From the NCBI RefSeq assembly GCF_020360975.1, contig NW_025408677.1, positions 2,666,001 through 2,730,000 on the forward strand: DNA of 64,000 bases, read 5' to 3'. This DNA is from Hirsutella rhossiliensis (Eukaryota; Ascomycota; Sordariomycetes; Hypocreales; Ophiocordycipitaceae). How positions within the stretch are numbered: the first letter of the stretch is position 1; each line of letters starts with the position of its first letter. Under the pieces are notes generated by a model. It was not told where the DNA came from and did not search any database. It saw only the letters and a list, made by a program, of their open reading frames with translations. Shown piece after piece: positions 1 through 12,942 of this stretch. The position numbers and the translations under genes are program-made.

Positions 1-126
1 GTCGTCATACATGTCGGCAGTGGTGGACCCCCCGGCGAGGTCTCCGGGTTGGGCGCCACCGGAGCCCGAGTAGGCGCCGTGCTCTTGCGACTGGGCGTCA
101 CCGGGTCTGCTGCCCTTTCCACTCAT
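1..126 (-). CDS. N-terminus of an unrecognised protein, cut by the window edge
   Basis: The minus strand is open from an ATG at 126 to the edge, 42 codons with no stop. The peptide starts MSGKGSRPGDAQSQEHG and is rich in Gly, Ser and Ala, so this part is probably disordered. I do not recognise the family. The ATG lies inside ATGGATG: a second ATG at 130 opens a 10-codon overlapping frame that stops with TGA, so the start context is unusual. The reading frame and edge position fit a real first exon, but nothing upstream or in a domain confirms it. Confidence 0.5.
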   Translation of the reverse strand, partial: MSGKGSRPGDAQSQEHGAYSGSGGAQPGDLAGGSTTADMYDD

Positions 127-2499
127 CCATAAAGCCCTTGGGCTATGGGCTTCCTCTTCGGCGGTCTCGTGAGCGACCTCGCGGAGGGTCTCGGCCTGGT
201 GCGGAGCGATGGGAGAGAGGGAGTAGTCCGAGGCAGACTCGAGCAGGCGGTGGTGGTCCTTGGCCGACGGGGGACTCTGCTGCTGCAAATCGATTGTATC
301 TGCAGAGCAGAGGAAGAAGAGGATCTTGTTAGCTGGAATTGGTATGACAGCAGGCGACAAAACAAAAAGAGAGAGAGATTCAAACAGAGCCTTGGCAGGG
401 GGGCTGGAATGTGTGGCCCGTTGATACGCGGCACCACCCCGGCCGCTTGGTCGCAGACGAACCAAGGTCTCGTGGAGGCAGAGAGGTGCGGCAGGGTCAA
501 GCAGGGGCCAGTCTCGGAAGAAGGGGAGGGGGATGGGCATACGTACCCGCGCGGATGATGGTAGGCCTAGTCATGGCGATGATTGTTTTTTTCCCCCTGG
601 GAAATTCGTTGCGGGCGCGCGCGGGGATTCAATGCCCCTTCCCGGGCCCCCCCCCGTCGCCTTCGTCTCGGGTGATGGGCGTTCGGAACTCCCAAGTTTG
701 GCTTGTCGAAACGCTCTTAATGCTGCTGGTGCATGAAATGTCCAGGCTCCCCTGGTAGCGACGAGGAGGAGAAAGGGTCGACTACTCCGAATTCAATGGC
801 GACGGGTAGCCCGGCGTCATCGAGGGATGGAAAAGCTCGGTCGGGTCCGACGAGAGAAATGGGAGGTTGGAGAAGGAAAGGAATGGTCGCGCTGCGTGTG
901 CTGTCCGCGGCTTGGCCGTCGTCGGTGCGCAGAAGCAAGGAACGTAGGTAGGGCGGCGTCGTGAAAAGAAGAGCACAGCTCGCTCTCCGAGGTAAGGACG
1001 TGTTGCAATGGCCGGCCCGCCTCTGCGTCGAGTGCTTTGGCTCCAGCAGAACGAAGCCGTCGAAAAGGCGGCTCAGGGGGGGTGATGCTGCGCACGCACT
1101 CCACAACCAAGGGGGGACGAGTCGTGGCGGCTCTCCTCATGGTGGCTGGCTGAGGGGCTGAAGGCTGAAGCGGGGCAGGCAGGTTCCGTACCTTTTCATT
1201 CATTCTCATCGATGCCGATGGGAGATTAATACCTCTGTTCTGGGGATCAACGTGCGTCTTCTCAAGTACCGTGCTATCGGGGCCGGCTGGGATGGGCGCA
1301 TGCCGGGTACCTTAAAGGTTAGGTACAGTAGGTGTTTACATGCGCGGAGTATCTGTACGGAGTAACTAAAACCTTCCCTGATGCGCTAGCACATACCTGG
1401 CCTTGGGCACTCTCGCGCGGCCTGGGCGTCGGTACCTGACTATCAGACCTCATTAATTACAGGACGGATATCCGTACTCCATACTCCATCGGGACATGGA
1501 CGACTGCCGAGGTGTGACCCCATTGCTCTCGTCAGTACGGAGTATCCGTCCGTACAGTAGTACAGTGGACGCTTGCCTCCCTGGCCCAGCTACTTAGACC
1601 AGACACCACACACAATTTGAAAAACATGGGATGGGCCGGCCGTTTCCAACGGTCAAACGGCTGAATTACAAACGTACTGGCACATTGTTGGATGGGAGAG
1701 AGCAGATGATACCTGTCGACTCCATATGGGTCCGCATCCAACTAACAAAACCTCGTTTCCCATCCGCAAGGCTCATGGGTGACCATGAGTGACGCCTCCC
1801 TGCACGACCGTCGCAGCCTCGCAACAGGCGCGCCTTTCAGCGGTACAGCCCAGCAAAGTACCGGTACCCGGGTCATTGCTTTGGCCCAAGCCGCACAGCC
1901 GCTGCTCTCGTCATGAATCCTCCGAGACGCCGCCCCATGGCGCCAACCCCTTCCCTTGGTACTTACGCGTGGCCCTCCTGACGCACCTCTCCAAATCCCT
2001 TCCTTGTTCAGGGTCCAGTAGCCCGGGCACCACCTACGCCAACCCGACGAGCGATAAACCGGACGAGCGGTATAGACCCAGCCTCCGCACAAATCACACT
2101 CATGAGACAGACATGTGTCTTTAGGGGCGCAAACTCTTATTTAGCGACTGACGTCTGACTGGCTCATGCTGCCGTGATCCGATACCCGCAGACCATACTA
2201 TTATTTTCCTCGTACGTACTGCCAATCTTCCTTCGTTTCTGCCTTCATCAAAATCTTCCCCTGACCCATGCCTATCCGTGAACCCTAATGCAAGTAGAAA
2301 CCATCCTAACCCGTGCTCAGCTCCTTGGCTGCTTGATGCTTTCAACGCGGCGTTGCCCTCAACGAGGCCATATTCACCGACAAGTTGTGGAACTGCGCCC
2401 TCAATCCGTCCTCCCATCCATTCTTGCCATCCGCTTCGACATGCTAAAGCATCCGTTAGCAATTGTCTCTCCCTTCACGATGCCTGCTGGCGCCAAAAC
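127..2499. other. Intergenic region, no gene supported
   Basis: About 2.4 kb between the 5' end of the edge gene and the 3' end of gdh2. Open frames here overlap on both strands and look like GC-rich noise. The left half should hold the promoter and 5' UTR of the edge gene. The 9-mer TACGGAGTA occurs at about 1356 and 1536, with a partial CCGTACTCC near 1472. Confidence 0.5.
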
Positions 2500-5400
2500 T
2501 TACAAGTCAAAGAAGGCAAACTGGCTGGGCTCGCTACCAAACTCGTAGACGAACCGACTGGCCAGGTAGCTGCCAAAGATGCTCCTCAGATAGCTCTCGG
2601 GCACACGGGACACAATCGTCTCCAGCCCAATCTTCTGCAGCAGTAATGCAGGGAGTGCGTCCTTGAGCACGTCGTGCCGGATCTTCTCATTAGTCCAAAG
2701 GTCCGACTGCTGCAGCTCCTCGTCTAGGTCCGTGATGGCGAGCGACAGCTTGTCCGACAAGACGGATCGCGGCGTGCCAGTGGCCTCGTGCTCGCGCCAG
2801 ATGGCCTCAAACTCGAGCCGAGCATTCTCGCAAATCTTGGCCTGCACCTCGCCGACATAGTCGTTGTAGAACTGCGGCGCCTCCCCGGTATTGGCGTCGC
2901 AGCACATGTTCTGCACGAAGCCATCGTCGTCAAACGAAAGGGAAGCCAGCACCTCGAGCGAGGATGATGTGACTCCACCCTTGTTCGCCGAGGCATCCTT
3001 GTACAAAATGCAGCCTGCAGCCTCGAGACGAAGCTTGGCGTCCTGGGTTATGAACAAGTTGGCACCTTCCACAATGTAGGGAATTGTCGTCTTGCCGTCC
3101 TTGATCAGCCTGCTGACCGAGATGAGATCAATCGACTCGGGGCGGCCGCCACAGGGCACAAAGGCGTCCGTCATGCCCGTGTCGCGCAAGTGGAACGTGT
3201 TTCGGAAAGACGTCCCGTTGGTGATCAGCTCGCCGCTGGGAAGGACCACGTTGTTGTCGTCGCATAGGACGCGGAACCCATCCTTGGAGACTTTGGACAT
3301 GTCGTACTCGCTTATCATGGCACGCTTCTTGGCCAGGCGGAGCAGCTCTTCCCTGTCCAGGCCGTTGGGGTCGGCCAGCACGCCGGAGCCATCGACAATG
3401 GCCGTCCACTTCTCGTTGCCCAGCAGAATTTCGTTGCTGCCCAAGTCGCCGTCAGGGCCGCCAGTCTGCATCTTCCTGACCTTGGAGGGGTCCAGGTTAA
3501 GCTTCCTGTAGATGCCCTTGACGTACTCGCGCACCGACAGCGTCGTCATGCCGTACTTGTCGTGTGGAATGCCGCCCAACTTCGGCGACTTGCCAGTGAA
3601 GAATGACTTCCACCAGGGCGCGCCGCGGGTTCTTGCGTGCTCTGTGGCCCAGTCGACCAAGTCGGCCGTGTTCTCGTCGGGGCCCATGAAGATGATTTCC
3701 TCCTTGCCGTAAAGATCCACCAGCTTGTTCTTGATGCCCGGGCTGACGGCCGGCAAAAGCAGATCCAGGATGCTGTCAATGTACTTTTCAAATGCTTCCT
3801 GGGCCTTGTCCTGCTGCTTAGGATCCAGGAGAATGACGCCCTTGGAACCGCCTTCGGGAATGTCCTTGTTCTTGCGCTGCTGTGTGTTGGCCAGTCCGTA
3901 GTTCTCGTCAAAAAGATTGCGCGCGTTGATGCCGTACGCCTCCTTACTGCGGGACTTGACAATGCGGATACCGCCGCGGGAAATGTCCTTGAAGCGCAAG
4001 TGGAAGCCCCTGGACTCGGCACCAATGACGAGGAACATGCCGTAGAGTCGGCGAGGGTACTCAACCTCGGGAAGGAAGGCTGGGTCCAAACGAAAGCTGA
4101 GAGCAACCTTGGTCGGGGTGAAGTAGTTGGTCTTGAGAATTGCATTGTTGAACACCCTGAACGCAGTCATGACCATCTCGTCGTGCTCGTTGGAAACCGT
4201 CATGGAGATTGTTTCCTTGAGCTTCTCGTCGGACAGGATCTCAACCACGGGTGTCGGCGGCACCGTGTACATGTTCGCATCGGGGCCGCCGCCGAGATGA
4301 ATGCTGGCGAATGAGGCATACAATGACCTCACGAGGCCAGGGTATGTCTGGATAATCTCCAGGATGTAATCAGGAGTGAAGGTCTCGGTTCGCAGGCGAC
4401 GTTTGAGCCTCGACAAGAGGGCAGCCTGTGCCGTGTTGCCGGGGTTCAAGATGTCGGACAGGGATGCATACTCGGGACCCAATCGGTTGAGGAAGTGCTG
4501 CACGAAGACCCATGCGGAGTGGGCATAGACGGCCTCCTGAAGACTCAAGTCTCCCACAGCAAAGAGGTTGTGGAACTTGTTCTGAGGCAGGCAGTAAAGG
4601 AGAGAAATCTCCTTTGCAATCTGGTGGATCGACTCGTCGATGGGTGGGAAATAACCCTCCAGGTGCATGGCGGGTCGGAGGTAGATACTCATGATAGTGA
4701 TGCCGTTGGAGAACTGCTCCACATACTTCCTCGAGCTGGTGATGCCGTAGTAGTGGTAGAGGTCGCTCAGGGCCGAGAACATGCCTCGGGCCGTGCGGGT
4801 GCGGAAGGCGATGACGAGGCGCTTCTCGGGTGAACCCTCGATGTCGAAGATTTCAATGACGGAGCCAGTTCTATTGACCGCCAACTCAATGATTTCCTGG
4901 TAAATCTGCTTGGTGTTGTCCGTGGCCTTTTGCCAGAAGCCGGTGTCTGAGATGAGCTCAATGTTGGTCTCGTTGGGATCCGTCGCCTCCGGGCTCTGCT
5001 TGAACTGGCACTGGTAGACGAAATAGCATCGGAGAGTGGCCTTGGAGGTGGGACTAGCACCAATGACGGCCGGGGAGCGGAAGGTCTCGACGCGATACTT
5101 GGTCTTGCCCTGGTGGTCCAGGTACTTGGCCTCGAGACGCGACTCGTACCTGGGGCCGCTGACGTTGCGCGTGCCGGGCTCGCTCGTGTCGATATAGATG
5201 GCGTGGTCATTGGCCTCCATGTCGAGGCGGATCTCCTCTTGCTTGTCTTCGCGCGAGTAGGCTGCCACCTTGGCGGCGTAGAGCGACGTGATCTGGCTGG
5301 CAATGACGTCTGGGGTCTCGATGTGGAAGTACACGTCGTCGATGCCGAGCTGCTCGTAGAACCAGCAGATCTCCTCCTCGACGAGCGGCTCAGGGATCCA

Positions 5401-5777
5401 TCCGGCCTTGATGATGATGTCCTTGACTGCAACGGAGGACCCAGTCAGTTGGGCAACAGGTGCGGAGACAGGGCATCTTTACCAGTCTTCATCTGCTCGA
5501 CCTTGCCGGTGAACTCGGGAGCAACGTAGCCGACGGTGGCCGACCGCAGTGTTCGGTGGCCATTGCCATTGGGATTTGATGCCAGGGGAACGCTGAAGTG
5601 CGTGGGCTGTGGCGAGGGGCCGCGGCTGGACTCTTCCGACTGAATATGCAGCAGGGGCTTGGGCTTGGGGGCGATGGACCCCATGATGGGCGGTTCGCGG
5701 GGCTCGAAGGGATCAAGGTAATCGGGGAACCTGTCGAGCAATGCGAGGTCAGTCTTATGGGTGTCCACGACAAACAT
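2500..5777 (-). CDS. gdh2: NAD-specific glutamate dehydrogenase (large fungal type)
   Basis: Oxidative deamination of glutamate to 2-oxoglutarate with NAD+, the catabolic GDH used when amino acids serve as carbon source. Exons: 5777-5483 and 5426-2500, with a 56-nt GTAAAG...TTGCAG intron; 1073 aa, normal for the 115-kDa fungal class. The glycine-rich substrate segment GGSKGVILLDP lies near residue 625, followed by HDKYGMTTLSVREYV, ADPNGLDREELLRLAKKR and EGANLFITQDAKLRLEAAG, all typical of the family. The C-terminus ends AFFDL. Start choice is uncertain: 5777 is the first ATG downstream of a TATA-like element, but an in-frame ATG at 5684 (MGSIAPKPK) also has a good context and gives 1042 aa. 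A CTGACC...CGACAG stretch just after the first ATG could also be an intron acceptor of a longer 5' structure. Confidence 0.95.
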
Positions 5778-5911
5778 GGTGTCTCTGCGTGCGACGAGGA
5801 TGAGAGCAGTTGCAAGGGCGCCAACCAAGCGCGGTACCACGAGCCAGAAGGGACAATGCAGCAAGGCTTTGGACGAGGGGCCGGCGAGCTCGCCTCGGAC
5901 GGCAACGTCTC

Positions 5912-5921
5912 GCTATATAAA
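5912..5921 (-). promoter_or_regulatory. TATA-like element upstream of gdh2
   Basis: The plus strand reads CTATATAAAC, which is GTTTATATAG in the direction of gdh2, about 135 bp upstream of the ATG at 5777. It is the best TATA match I see near a gene start in this window. No other ATG lies on the minus strand between it and 5777. Confidence 0.35.
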
Positions 5922-6593
5922 CAAGGGCATGGGGCCGGTGGCATGGCTAGGCCAGCGGGCGTGTGTAAGTGGGCAACGCAGAAGCCGGCGCTCTGCGAGA
6001 AAGGGGGGTGGCCCGAGGCGATCCGAGACAGGGCACAGGCGTTGCCTGGGTCGGGCCCTTATCGTCCACCACAATAACCACAATGGGGGCCGGACGTTAT
6101 CTCAGGGGCTGACAGAGAGGGCTCTCTTCCAAGAATTGGCCGCGACGACAAAGACGGAGAGAGAGGCGCATTGACAGGCGACCAAGGCCACTCACCTCGT
6201 ACTCTATGTGCCCCTGCAGAAAAGAAAGAGCGGATATGCTGCCCTGGGGCTCGGGGCTCGTCGTTTGAGGCTGATGAGGTCGACACCGGCCTGGCCGAGC
6301 GGCAAGGAGACGGATTTGGTGACGTAGAAGCAGCTTATCGATGGCTGCAATGCACGTCGGAATGCGGCTGCCGAGCGCTGGCGGGGCAGTTGGCGGGGCA
6401 GAGCAGAGAGCGCGCCTACCAAGGGCTCGGGAGAGGCGGCAGGCAACAGGCAACGAGTGATGCGAGCGAGGTATGGAGGGAATTGGCACGCTGCTTGAGC
6501 AATTTCTTCATCAGCAACCGGTCAGCTTATACACAGGGAGGAGCAGGTTGCGCAGGAGGAGGCTGCGCAACCCCAAATGCACCACGGCCCGGT

Positions 6594-6685
6594 CACAGCA
6601 CAGCGCAGCGCAGCGCAGCTCAGCACAGCACAAGCACAGCACAAGCGAGCACAAGCACGCACAGCGCAGGCACAGCACAAGCACT
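6594..6685. repeat. CAG/CA-rich low-complexity repeat
   Basis: Imperfect repetition of CAGCA, CAGCG and CACAAG units over about 90 bp, with no ORF that looks coding. It lies in the gdh2-tom22 intergenic region. Confidence 0.7.
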
Positions 6686-8200
6686 GCCCTTCCATTCGAT
6701 AGGCATGCCGCTGAAGGCGGCGGCAGGGGGGATTTGACGACTCACCCGGTCGGTGTGACGAGGCAGAAGGGCGTTGGCGAGCTGAGGTGCCAATTGGCAG
6801 CAGGGGCAGCAAGCAGACTCGTTGAAGGGGCTTGCTCTCATCAATCTCGCCAGCTGAGTTTGCAGAGGGGATGGGGAATGGAGGCAGAGAGAGGTGACGA
6901 TGCCTTGGACCGCTGAGACAGAGATAAGGAGACGCCACTGCCTTTAAGTATCCATTGCCCTCGAGACGGATCCGGAACCAAGCCCAAGCTGTTGTTCTTT
7001 TTATTTCCCGGCATTATGCTCCCAAAAAGGACGCTTTGCGAGGGCAACGGCACGGTAACAAAGTACTCGTACAAGCAGGTTACCGCTACCTTCTTGCCTG
7101 CCCGTGGAGGGGGAGACGTCTCGTGCCCCTCGTGTGGTGGGCCGCGAGAGCGGCGGAGTCGCCCAGACTGGTCCACAGCCCCTGGGAGTCACCTGCCAAC
7201 GAGGTATTTCGGGGCGCCCTGTTTACCCTGGGTCACGGGGTCCGCATGCATTCATGTACCTCGATTGAGGGGTACTTACCCCACAAGCCCCGGGTTACCG
7301 CGCGCCCGTTTGCAGGTACCTGGGCGTGATTGAGGTACCCGACATGCGGGTTGCTCGGTACGTACAGTCGGTACGTAGGATACCTAGGTACCCGCCTAGG
7401 TAGGTGCGGACACCTTGAGCAGAGTCGATCGATGCGTACCTACCTTTAGATACATGGGCTGTACCTGCCTGTACATTTCGCGCTACACCTCTTCCTACTA
7501 GGGTACCTAGGAAGGTACCTGGTTACCTACTTACTGTACATAGGTAGGAAGGAATTCAATGCATATGCTTGTCATGGCGTGCTTGAATTCGCACGAGCCC
7601 TTCATCGGCTTCAGGTGCCCAATTCCTCCTGCCCACAAGCCCTCCAAACCTGTTGCGTGTTGTTCTTGGCACGGGTAGCTTTCGATTTTCTTCGGATACG
7701 AAAGTATAACGCCTACTCCGTAGTAGTTACGTGCATGCATCCATGCGCAGCATTTCTGTACTCGGTACCATTCAGGTACGGTATTCCATGAAACGTGTTT
7801 TCCAAAACACGGCGTCGTGTCCACTGAGCTTCCACAACTGGCGCTTTTCCTCTGCAACTCGCCTTGACACCGACACAGTCCACGTCACGCAGGACAATGC
7901 GGCGCCGGGGAACCAAGGCTCCTTGCATGCTCTCAGAGGCATATAGTGCCCGAGCAAGTTTCCCTTCAAGTTGGATCGCCCTCCGCTGCTTCGTGGCCCG
8001 GCAACTGTTACCTAAGGAAAGGTATCCATTACCAAACACCAGCAGGGCGCTAGGCTCTCTTTGGCAAGCAGGCGTGCCAGTTGTCGTCAGGCACGAGTTG
8101 TCGGAGAGACCTTTTATTTTTAGTGGCCGCCCCACCCGAGATACTCGCAGGCACCGGCTGAAGTACCCAAGGTACCTACCTAGCGTACTCTGCCCTGTAG

Positions 8201-8224
8201 GTACGGAGTACCCCCCCCCCCCCC
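8201..8224. repeat. TACGGAGTA motif abutting a C14 homopolymer
   Basis: GTACGGAGTA at 8201-8210 is followed directly by 14 cytosines. The motif is one of nine exact copies in the window. Confidence 0.6.
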
Positions 8225-11200
8225 GACCAGGGACCGGCCCACGTTGACGGGTCGGCTATTCGAGGCTCTGCAGCAATTTCATTGCTTCCTTTCGCTTCCA
8301 GCTTCTTTTTAAGCCTCACTCGCTCTATGAGGCTAGACCCGATCGGTGGCCACCGTCCATCGTGCACCGTATGTATGTACGTACACACTCCTGCGGGGAA
8401 ATCGTCGGTAAGCCTGTGTGTGCTACATCAGCAGACTCATCAGAGATTTCCTCTCTGCAAAAAAAAAAAGTGCCTCGCAGACTCGCACACGACGATGCCG
8501 CGGAGCCGTGCGTGTGTGGTTGTCTTGCCCGTTTCAACAGCCCCAATTCGCGAGCCAGCCAGCCGCTCTCGCCCCCGCTGTGCTTCTAATCACATGCTGT
8601 ACCCCCATTAAACGCGCTCTCCCCTTTTCACCTACACAATGACAAGCCAAGACGGCGGGCCGAGATGCGGAGGCGGAGAGAGCGAGGCCAGACGGGGATC
8701 AGGGGCGCTGACACTCCGGGGGGCGCCGGAGAGGCGACCAGAGACATTCAAGGTTATTCACTCTCTGCAGCACCAGTCCAGCCGCGCCCTGGCATGGCTC
8801 CGTCGCCGGTCATGATGCAATTGGCCCATTGCGTGGTGCCATGATGTTGACGTGCATCTGTGCCAACCACCGTGCCGGGGGCCGCCTGCCGTCGAGTTCG
8901 CTGCCAGAGGAGAGACTCGGCATCTTGGGTGCCGTGGCTGTACTGTAGGTACCTACATAAGCATGCATATGTATGCGACCTTGGCCATCACACACAGCTT
9001 GCGCCCGTGTTGGTCCTGGGCCGACGTGGCGATGCAAGTGCTCCCTCGCGTTTCTCCGCTGCGCCTCCAGTGCTCCCATGCCTGCCACGAGGTGCGTTTC
9101 TTCATCGGATCAACACCATCGTCGGGATTTATCCGAGTCGGACCGCTGTTGGCAAGGGGTGCCCTGTTCGGCCTGAGGAACTGCCTCATTGTCTCGCTGT
9201 CCGTTTGCCATGTGTTCAATGACCCGCATGTAGCAAAATGTGCAGCAACGGATGCAACTGACTGCGGTTGGCTCGTGATAGTTACCCCTTCTTCCGACTG
9301 TTTCCTGCCGCCCTTGATCCACGCACCTAGGTGTGAAGGGAGGCGTGGCCTCATGATCCGACAAGACTTTACTTACATACATGCAGGTACTCGGGGAAGA
9401 TGGCCTTTGAACACGTCACAAGGTTGGCAGTCTCAGTCTGCCAGTTATTGTTTGGTCATGACAAAAAATGTCTCGTTCTTGTGGCCAACAGCACCATGGC
9501 GGCGTTTCTTGCTCGCCGGGACATCCACGAGAGACACCAAGTTGTGCGCGCGGCAGTGGATGGATCGGGGCTTCGGTGGATCTTTGGGCTCCCTCGCGCG
9601 CCCGCCCGTACGTGCCAAGGCGACGAATCCTGGATTCGCCGCTGCATTCTATGGCGAAGCACGAGGTGGAAGAGACTCTCGAGGGGGAGGCCCGTGGAAG
9701 GAGATCGACCAATCCGCAGCTGGACTTTTTTCTCATGGTTGGACGGGGCCGCCCGCATGCGCGCGTGTGTACATGCCGTTGACCTGGGTATACATACAGA
9801 GGGAGGAGCAGCCGTTGCAGCCAAGGTCGCGGGAGAGGGAGGGGAGTCCGCGGGGGTCTCCGGAAGCCATCGGAGTGGGAGGCGGGGACGGCACAGGGAC
9901 CTATTCTGTTGTTGGTCGGGCCTTCGTTGTGCGATCCGTGGCCGAGTACCTGATACTGCGATGTACGAAGGCTAGATGATAGTAGCTGTACATGCAGCAT
10001 TAAGGTGTCTATAAGAGTGATGCGGCCGGGACGCGGCCGGCAGGACTGTGTGGACCCGCTTTTTTGGCCTAGGCGCCGTCGGCCGGGTCCTCCGAAAGCT
10101 GCCCCGGGGTCTGGCTCCCACGGCCGTCAGCGTTTCCATTACCCCCAGCTTTCTCAGCCCGCCCGTTTCCATTACCCCCATTTTACATGATGGCGGCGGT
10201 GCAGCGTTTTGCAGGTGCACACGGCACGACGCGTCACTTGTTTTAGGGGACTCGAGGACGGTGGCGGTCTTTAGTCTGTAATGAAGGTAGGCGTGTGTGT
10301 GAGACCAAGGAAGCTTCTCCACGCCAAGCAAAACGTGCCGCAGCGACGCCTGCATGCTGCATCTCGAGCGTGGCCGGTGCCAGTAGTGTGTGCCCTTTGC
10401 CCTGTTTCATGGCTCGTGGCCGGTCCAATCCCCAAGCAGAGTACACCGTGGCGTGACCGGCCGTTGTGCTCTGCAGTTGGCAACTGACCACGTGCTGACT
10501 CGAGAAAGCCCCGATTACCTAACCTAGTAGTCAACGGCTGACGGGGCCCCGGCAGCTGACAGTGCTTTGCCTGAACCCCTGCCAGCTCGTGTCCCTGGGG
10601 GGTCGGGCCCAATGCCCCGGCGTCGGGAGCAGGCAGGGAGAAGAGGCCCGCCCAATCAATGGCAATTGACGTTCGCTGCATCACGAGGACGGCAGAAACC
10701 GAGTAGCGGCTTCGTGTCTCATTGGCCACGGAAGCGCATCCCTGCCATCAGGTCACGATGCTCTGCCCCAGATGGACTCTTACGTACAAGATCTATCGCT
10801 TCCGTTCGAGGCTCTGCGCCTGCTTTGCCAAGATCCAGGGTTGCGGCATACAGCATGGGATGAACTGACACGTCTCGTCGGCGCCTTGCGGGTTGGACAG
10901 TCATGGTTTCTCACAGCCTCCGGCACTGGCCACCTCCCCTGCCTGTCTGCATCGATGCATGTCCGGGGATACAGTACCTGAGCCTCGGGCTCGCGCTTCC
11001 CATCCGACGTCGTGCAAAGCCTCTGTCGGGAATTTGTGCGACCTCTGCCGCCCTTGGCGCCAATGCGGCTGACCATGTGTGCTCCCTCTACTCCCTCTCC
11101 CGGCAGTTGGCCTCCCGCAAGCGAATGCGGGTCAATGGCTCCCGGGAGTTCAATTCTTGCATGAAAGGGGGCCTGCTTTCTATCCCGGATTCGTGGTTGC

Positions 11201-11349
11201 AATCGAATCGTGAGCGCCGCGCATCGGATTCCTTTCCATTGAATCATCAGCCAGCTGACAGATGCGGAGCAAATCTAGCAGCTCCCTTTGATCTTTGATA
11301 ATAGCACCGCGTCAGAAAAAGAATCTTTGTCTTGCAGGTGGCTGCGGAA

Positions 11350-11405
11350 GGGAGAGTGGCGACGGAGAGAGTGGCGAGGAAGAGAGTGGCGAGGGAGAGT
11401 GGCGG
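11350..11405. repeat. Short tandem repeat of GAGAGTGGCGA-like units
   Basis: Four imperfect copies of GAGAGTGGCGA separated by 3-5 bp, ending about 390 bp upstream of the tom22 ATG, in its promoter or 5' UTR. Confidence 0.6.
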
Positions 11406-11792
11406 AGCACGTGATCCCAGCGCCGTTTCTTCGGCTAATCCCCCATACCGACGAGGACCCGCGCTCTCAGCCCGAGCTGCCAAAAATTTCCACCCGTGAC
11501 GCAGCTCGACGGAAAGTTTGTCGCCGCCCAGCTCGACTCGCAAGAAGCACCGTCGCCCATCTCCCTCGATCTTCAGCTTGTTTGACGAGCAAGCCCCTTG
11601 GCTGTTGCTTCGCCATCGTCCCCCAGCGAGCTTCTCGAGCAGCTGCCTCGAGCACTCCACACTTCATTGACATAGCGCCGTCGCCGTCTTCGCAGCCCGA
11701 CTGTCGCACTTGCAGAGCTTCCTTTGCGTCAGCTCTTCGCATCTCCCTCCGACGCATCCAATCTCTCTCGCAAGTGTCGCAAAGCCGTCAAA

Positions 11793-12327
11793 ATGGTTAC
11801 TCTCACCGAGGTCGAGGATGAGCACTTCCAGAGCACCCAAGCTGGTCCCGACGTTGACGACGAAGACTTTACCGACACAGGTCTGTCCATCCCTCGGGCG
11901 GTTCGCAGAGGTGTATGAGACGCCAGCGTGCTGACCACTTTCCGTCTGTCTAGACTCTGAGATCTCTAACGAGTCTGATTTCGATCCAACGAGCGAGACG
12001 CTCGCCGAACGGCTATACGCCCTCCGCGACATCATCCCCCCAACCACCAGAGGCTGGGTCTCGAGCCGGGTCAGCTCCATCTCCAGCAAGGCCTGGAACG
12101 TGCTCTCATTTGGCGGCAAGGGTGCTTGGGTCATCACCACCTCGGCCCTGTTCTTCGGCGTTCCCTTTGCCCTCTCCTTCGCCGAGGACCAGCAACTCAC
12201 TGCCATGGAGCAGGAGTACAACATGCGGCAGACGGGAAGCGAGCTCCTGACTGCTGGATCAGAGCAGGGCACCGCTGAAAGGGTGGGCGCTGCGCTGGGC
12301 GAAAGCAAGGCGCAGCCCGAGCTATGA
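11793..12327 (+). CDS. tom22: Mitochondrial import receptor subunit Tom22
   Basis: Central receptor of the TOM complex in the outer mitochondrial membrane, which passes presequence proteins from Tom20 to the Tom40 pore. Exons: 11793-11880 and 11954-12327; the 73-nt intron has a weak donor (GTCTGT) and CTAG acceptor, and the frame continues D-SEISNES. The product is 153 aa. The acidic N-terminus (MVTLTEVEDEHFQ, then DVDDEDF) is the cytosolic presequence-binding part. A single hydrophobic segment near residues 84-103 (WVITTSALFFGVPFALSF) is the tail anchor, followed by a short polar intermembrane-space tail. Length and layout match fungal Tom22. Confidence 0.92.
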
Positions 12328-12942
12328 AGCGCTCAGCACGTGGATCTGCGAGACACTGTACAATCATGTCGAATGTGAAATGCCGCATCTCGGGGCCATC
12401 GAGAGCATTCATCTGTACAATAACTAGGGATGGGCAGACTCGATCATTTCCTTGCTCGAAACACCGACTGGGGCGACGCGTCTTTCATGGGTGCGGACGA
12501 GGATGCGCACGGGTTAGCACTTTGACCTGCATGAAAGGGGGCGTCTTCGCCACCTACAATCTCACCTCCGTGGTAGTTGGATTGGCGTGAAGTTGTCATG
12601 GAGGCATCGTCTCTTGATGAATCTGGACGCCGTGGGCTGTGGATTAGGGAGGGCTACAACATGGCTATGCGCCTGTTGTGCAGACAACGGCCGTGGGGAC
12701 AAGATTTACAAAGAGAAACGATGAATCTGGAGCTTCAGTATCTGCTGTGCTTGCTGTGCCGGGAAATATCAATTGAGCATCGGCCATAGCCGAGGTGCCG
12801 TCTGGGCGAGGTTAATGTGTTGTTTTTTCGTCCCCGAGTCCGTATAGGGTAGCGTCACGGCGGGGGCACGTCTTAAGGCCTCGCGATCATCAAGTCTTGT
12901 GTCTCACTGTCAACCATCACGAGTTGGAGCAAGTTTGAAGCA

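Larger units (their letters stand above)
5778..11792. other. Six-kilobase intergenic region between gdh2 and tom22
   Basis: No frame here shows a domain, a plausible exon chain or codon bias unlike its overlapping frames, including a 375-codon plus-strand frame at 8852-9979 that looks random. The region holds the gdh2 promoter, a CAG/CA-rich repeat (6594-6685), TACC/GGTACC-rich patches (about 7310-7530 and 8160-8210), a run of 14 C (8211-8224) and the tom22 promoter and 5' UTR. A non-coding RNA cannot be excluded by eye. Confidence 0.5.

Noticed and set aside
6059..7000. Additional upstream coding exons of gdh2
   Set aside because: No stretch resembled NAD-GDH, and a TATA-like element lies at 5912-5921, downstream of them.
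8852..9979. 375-codon plus-strand open frame
   Set aside because: Long open frames occur on both strands in this GC-rich stretch, the composition is random-looking, and no domain, signal or splice pattern appears.
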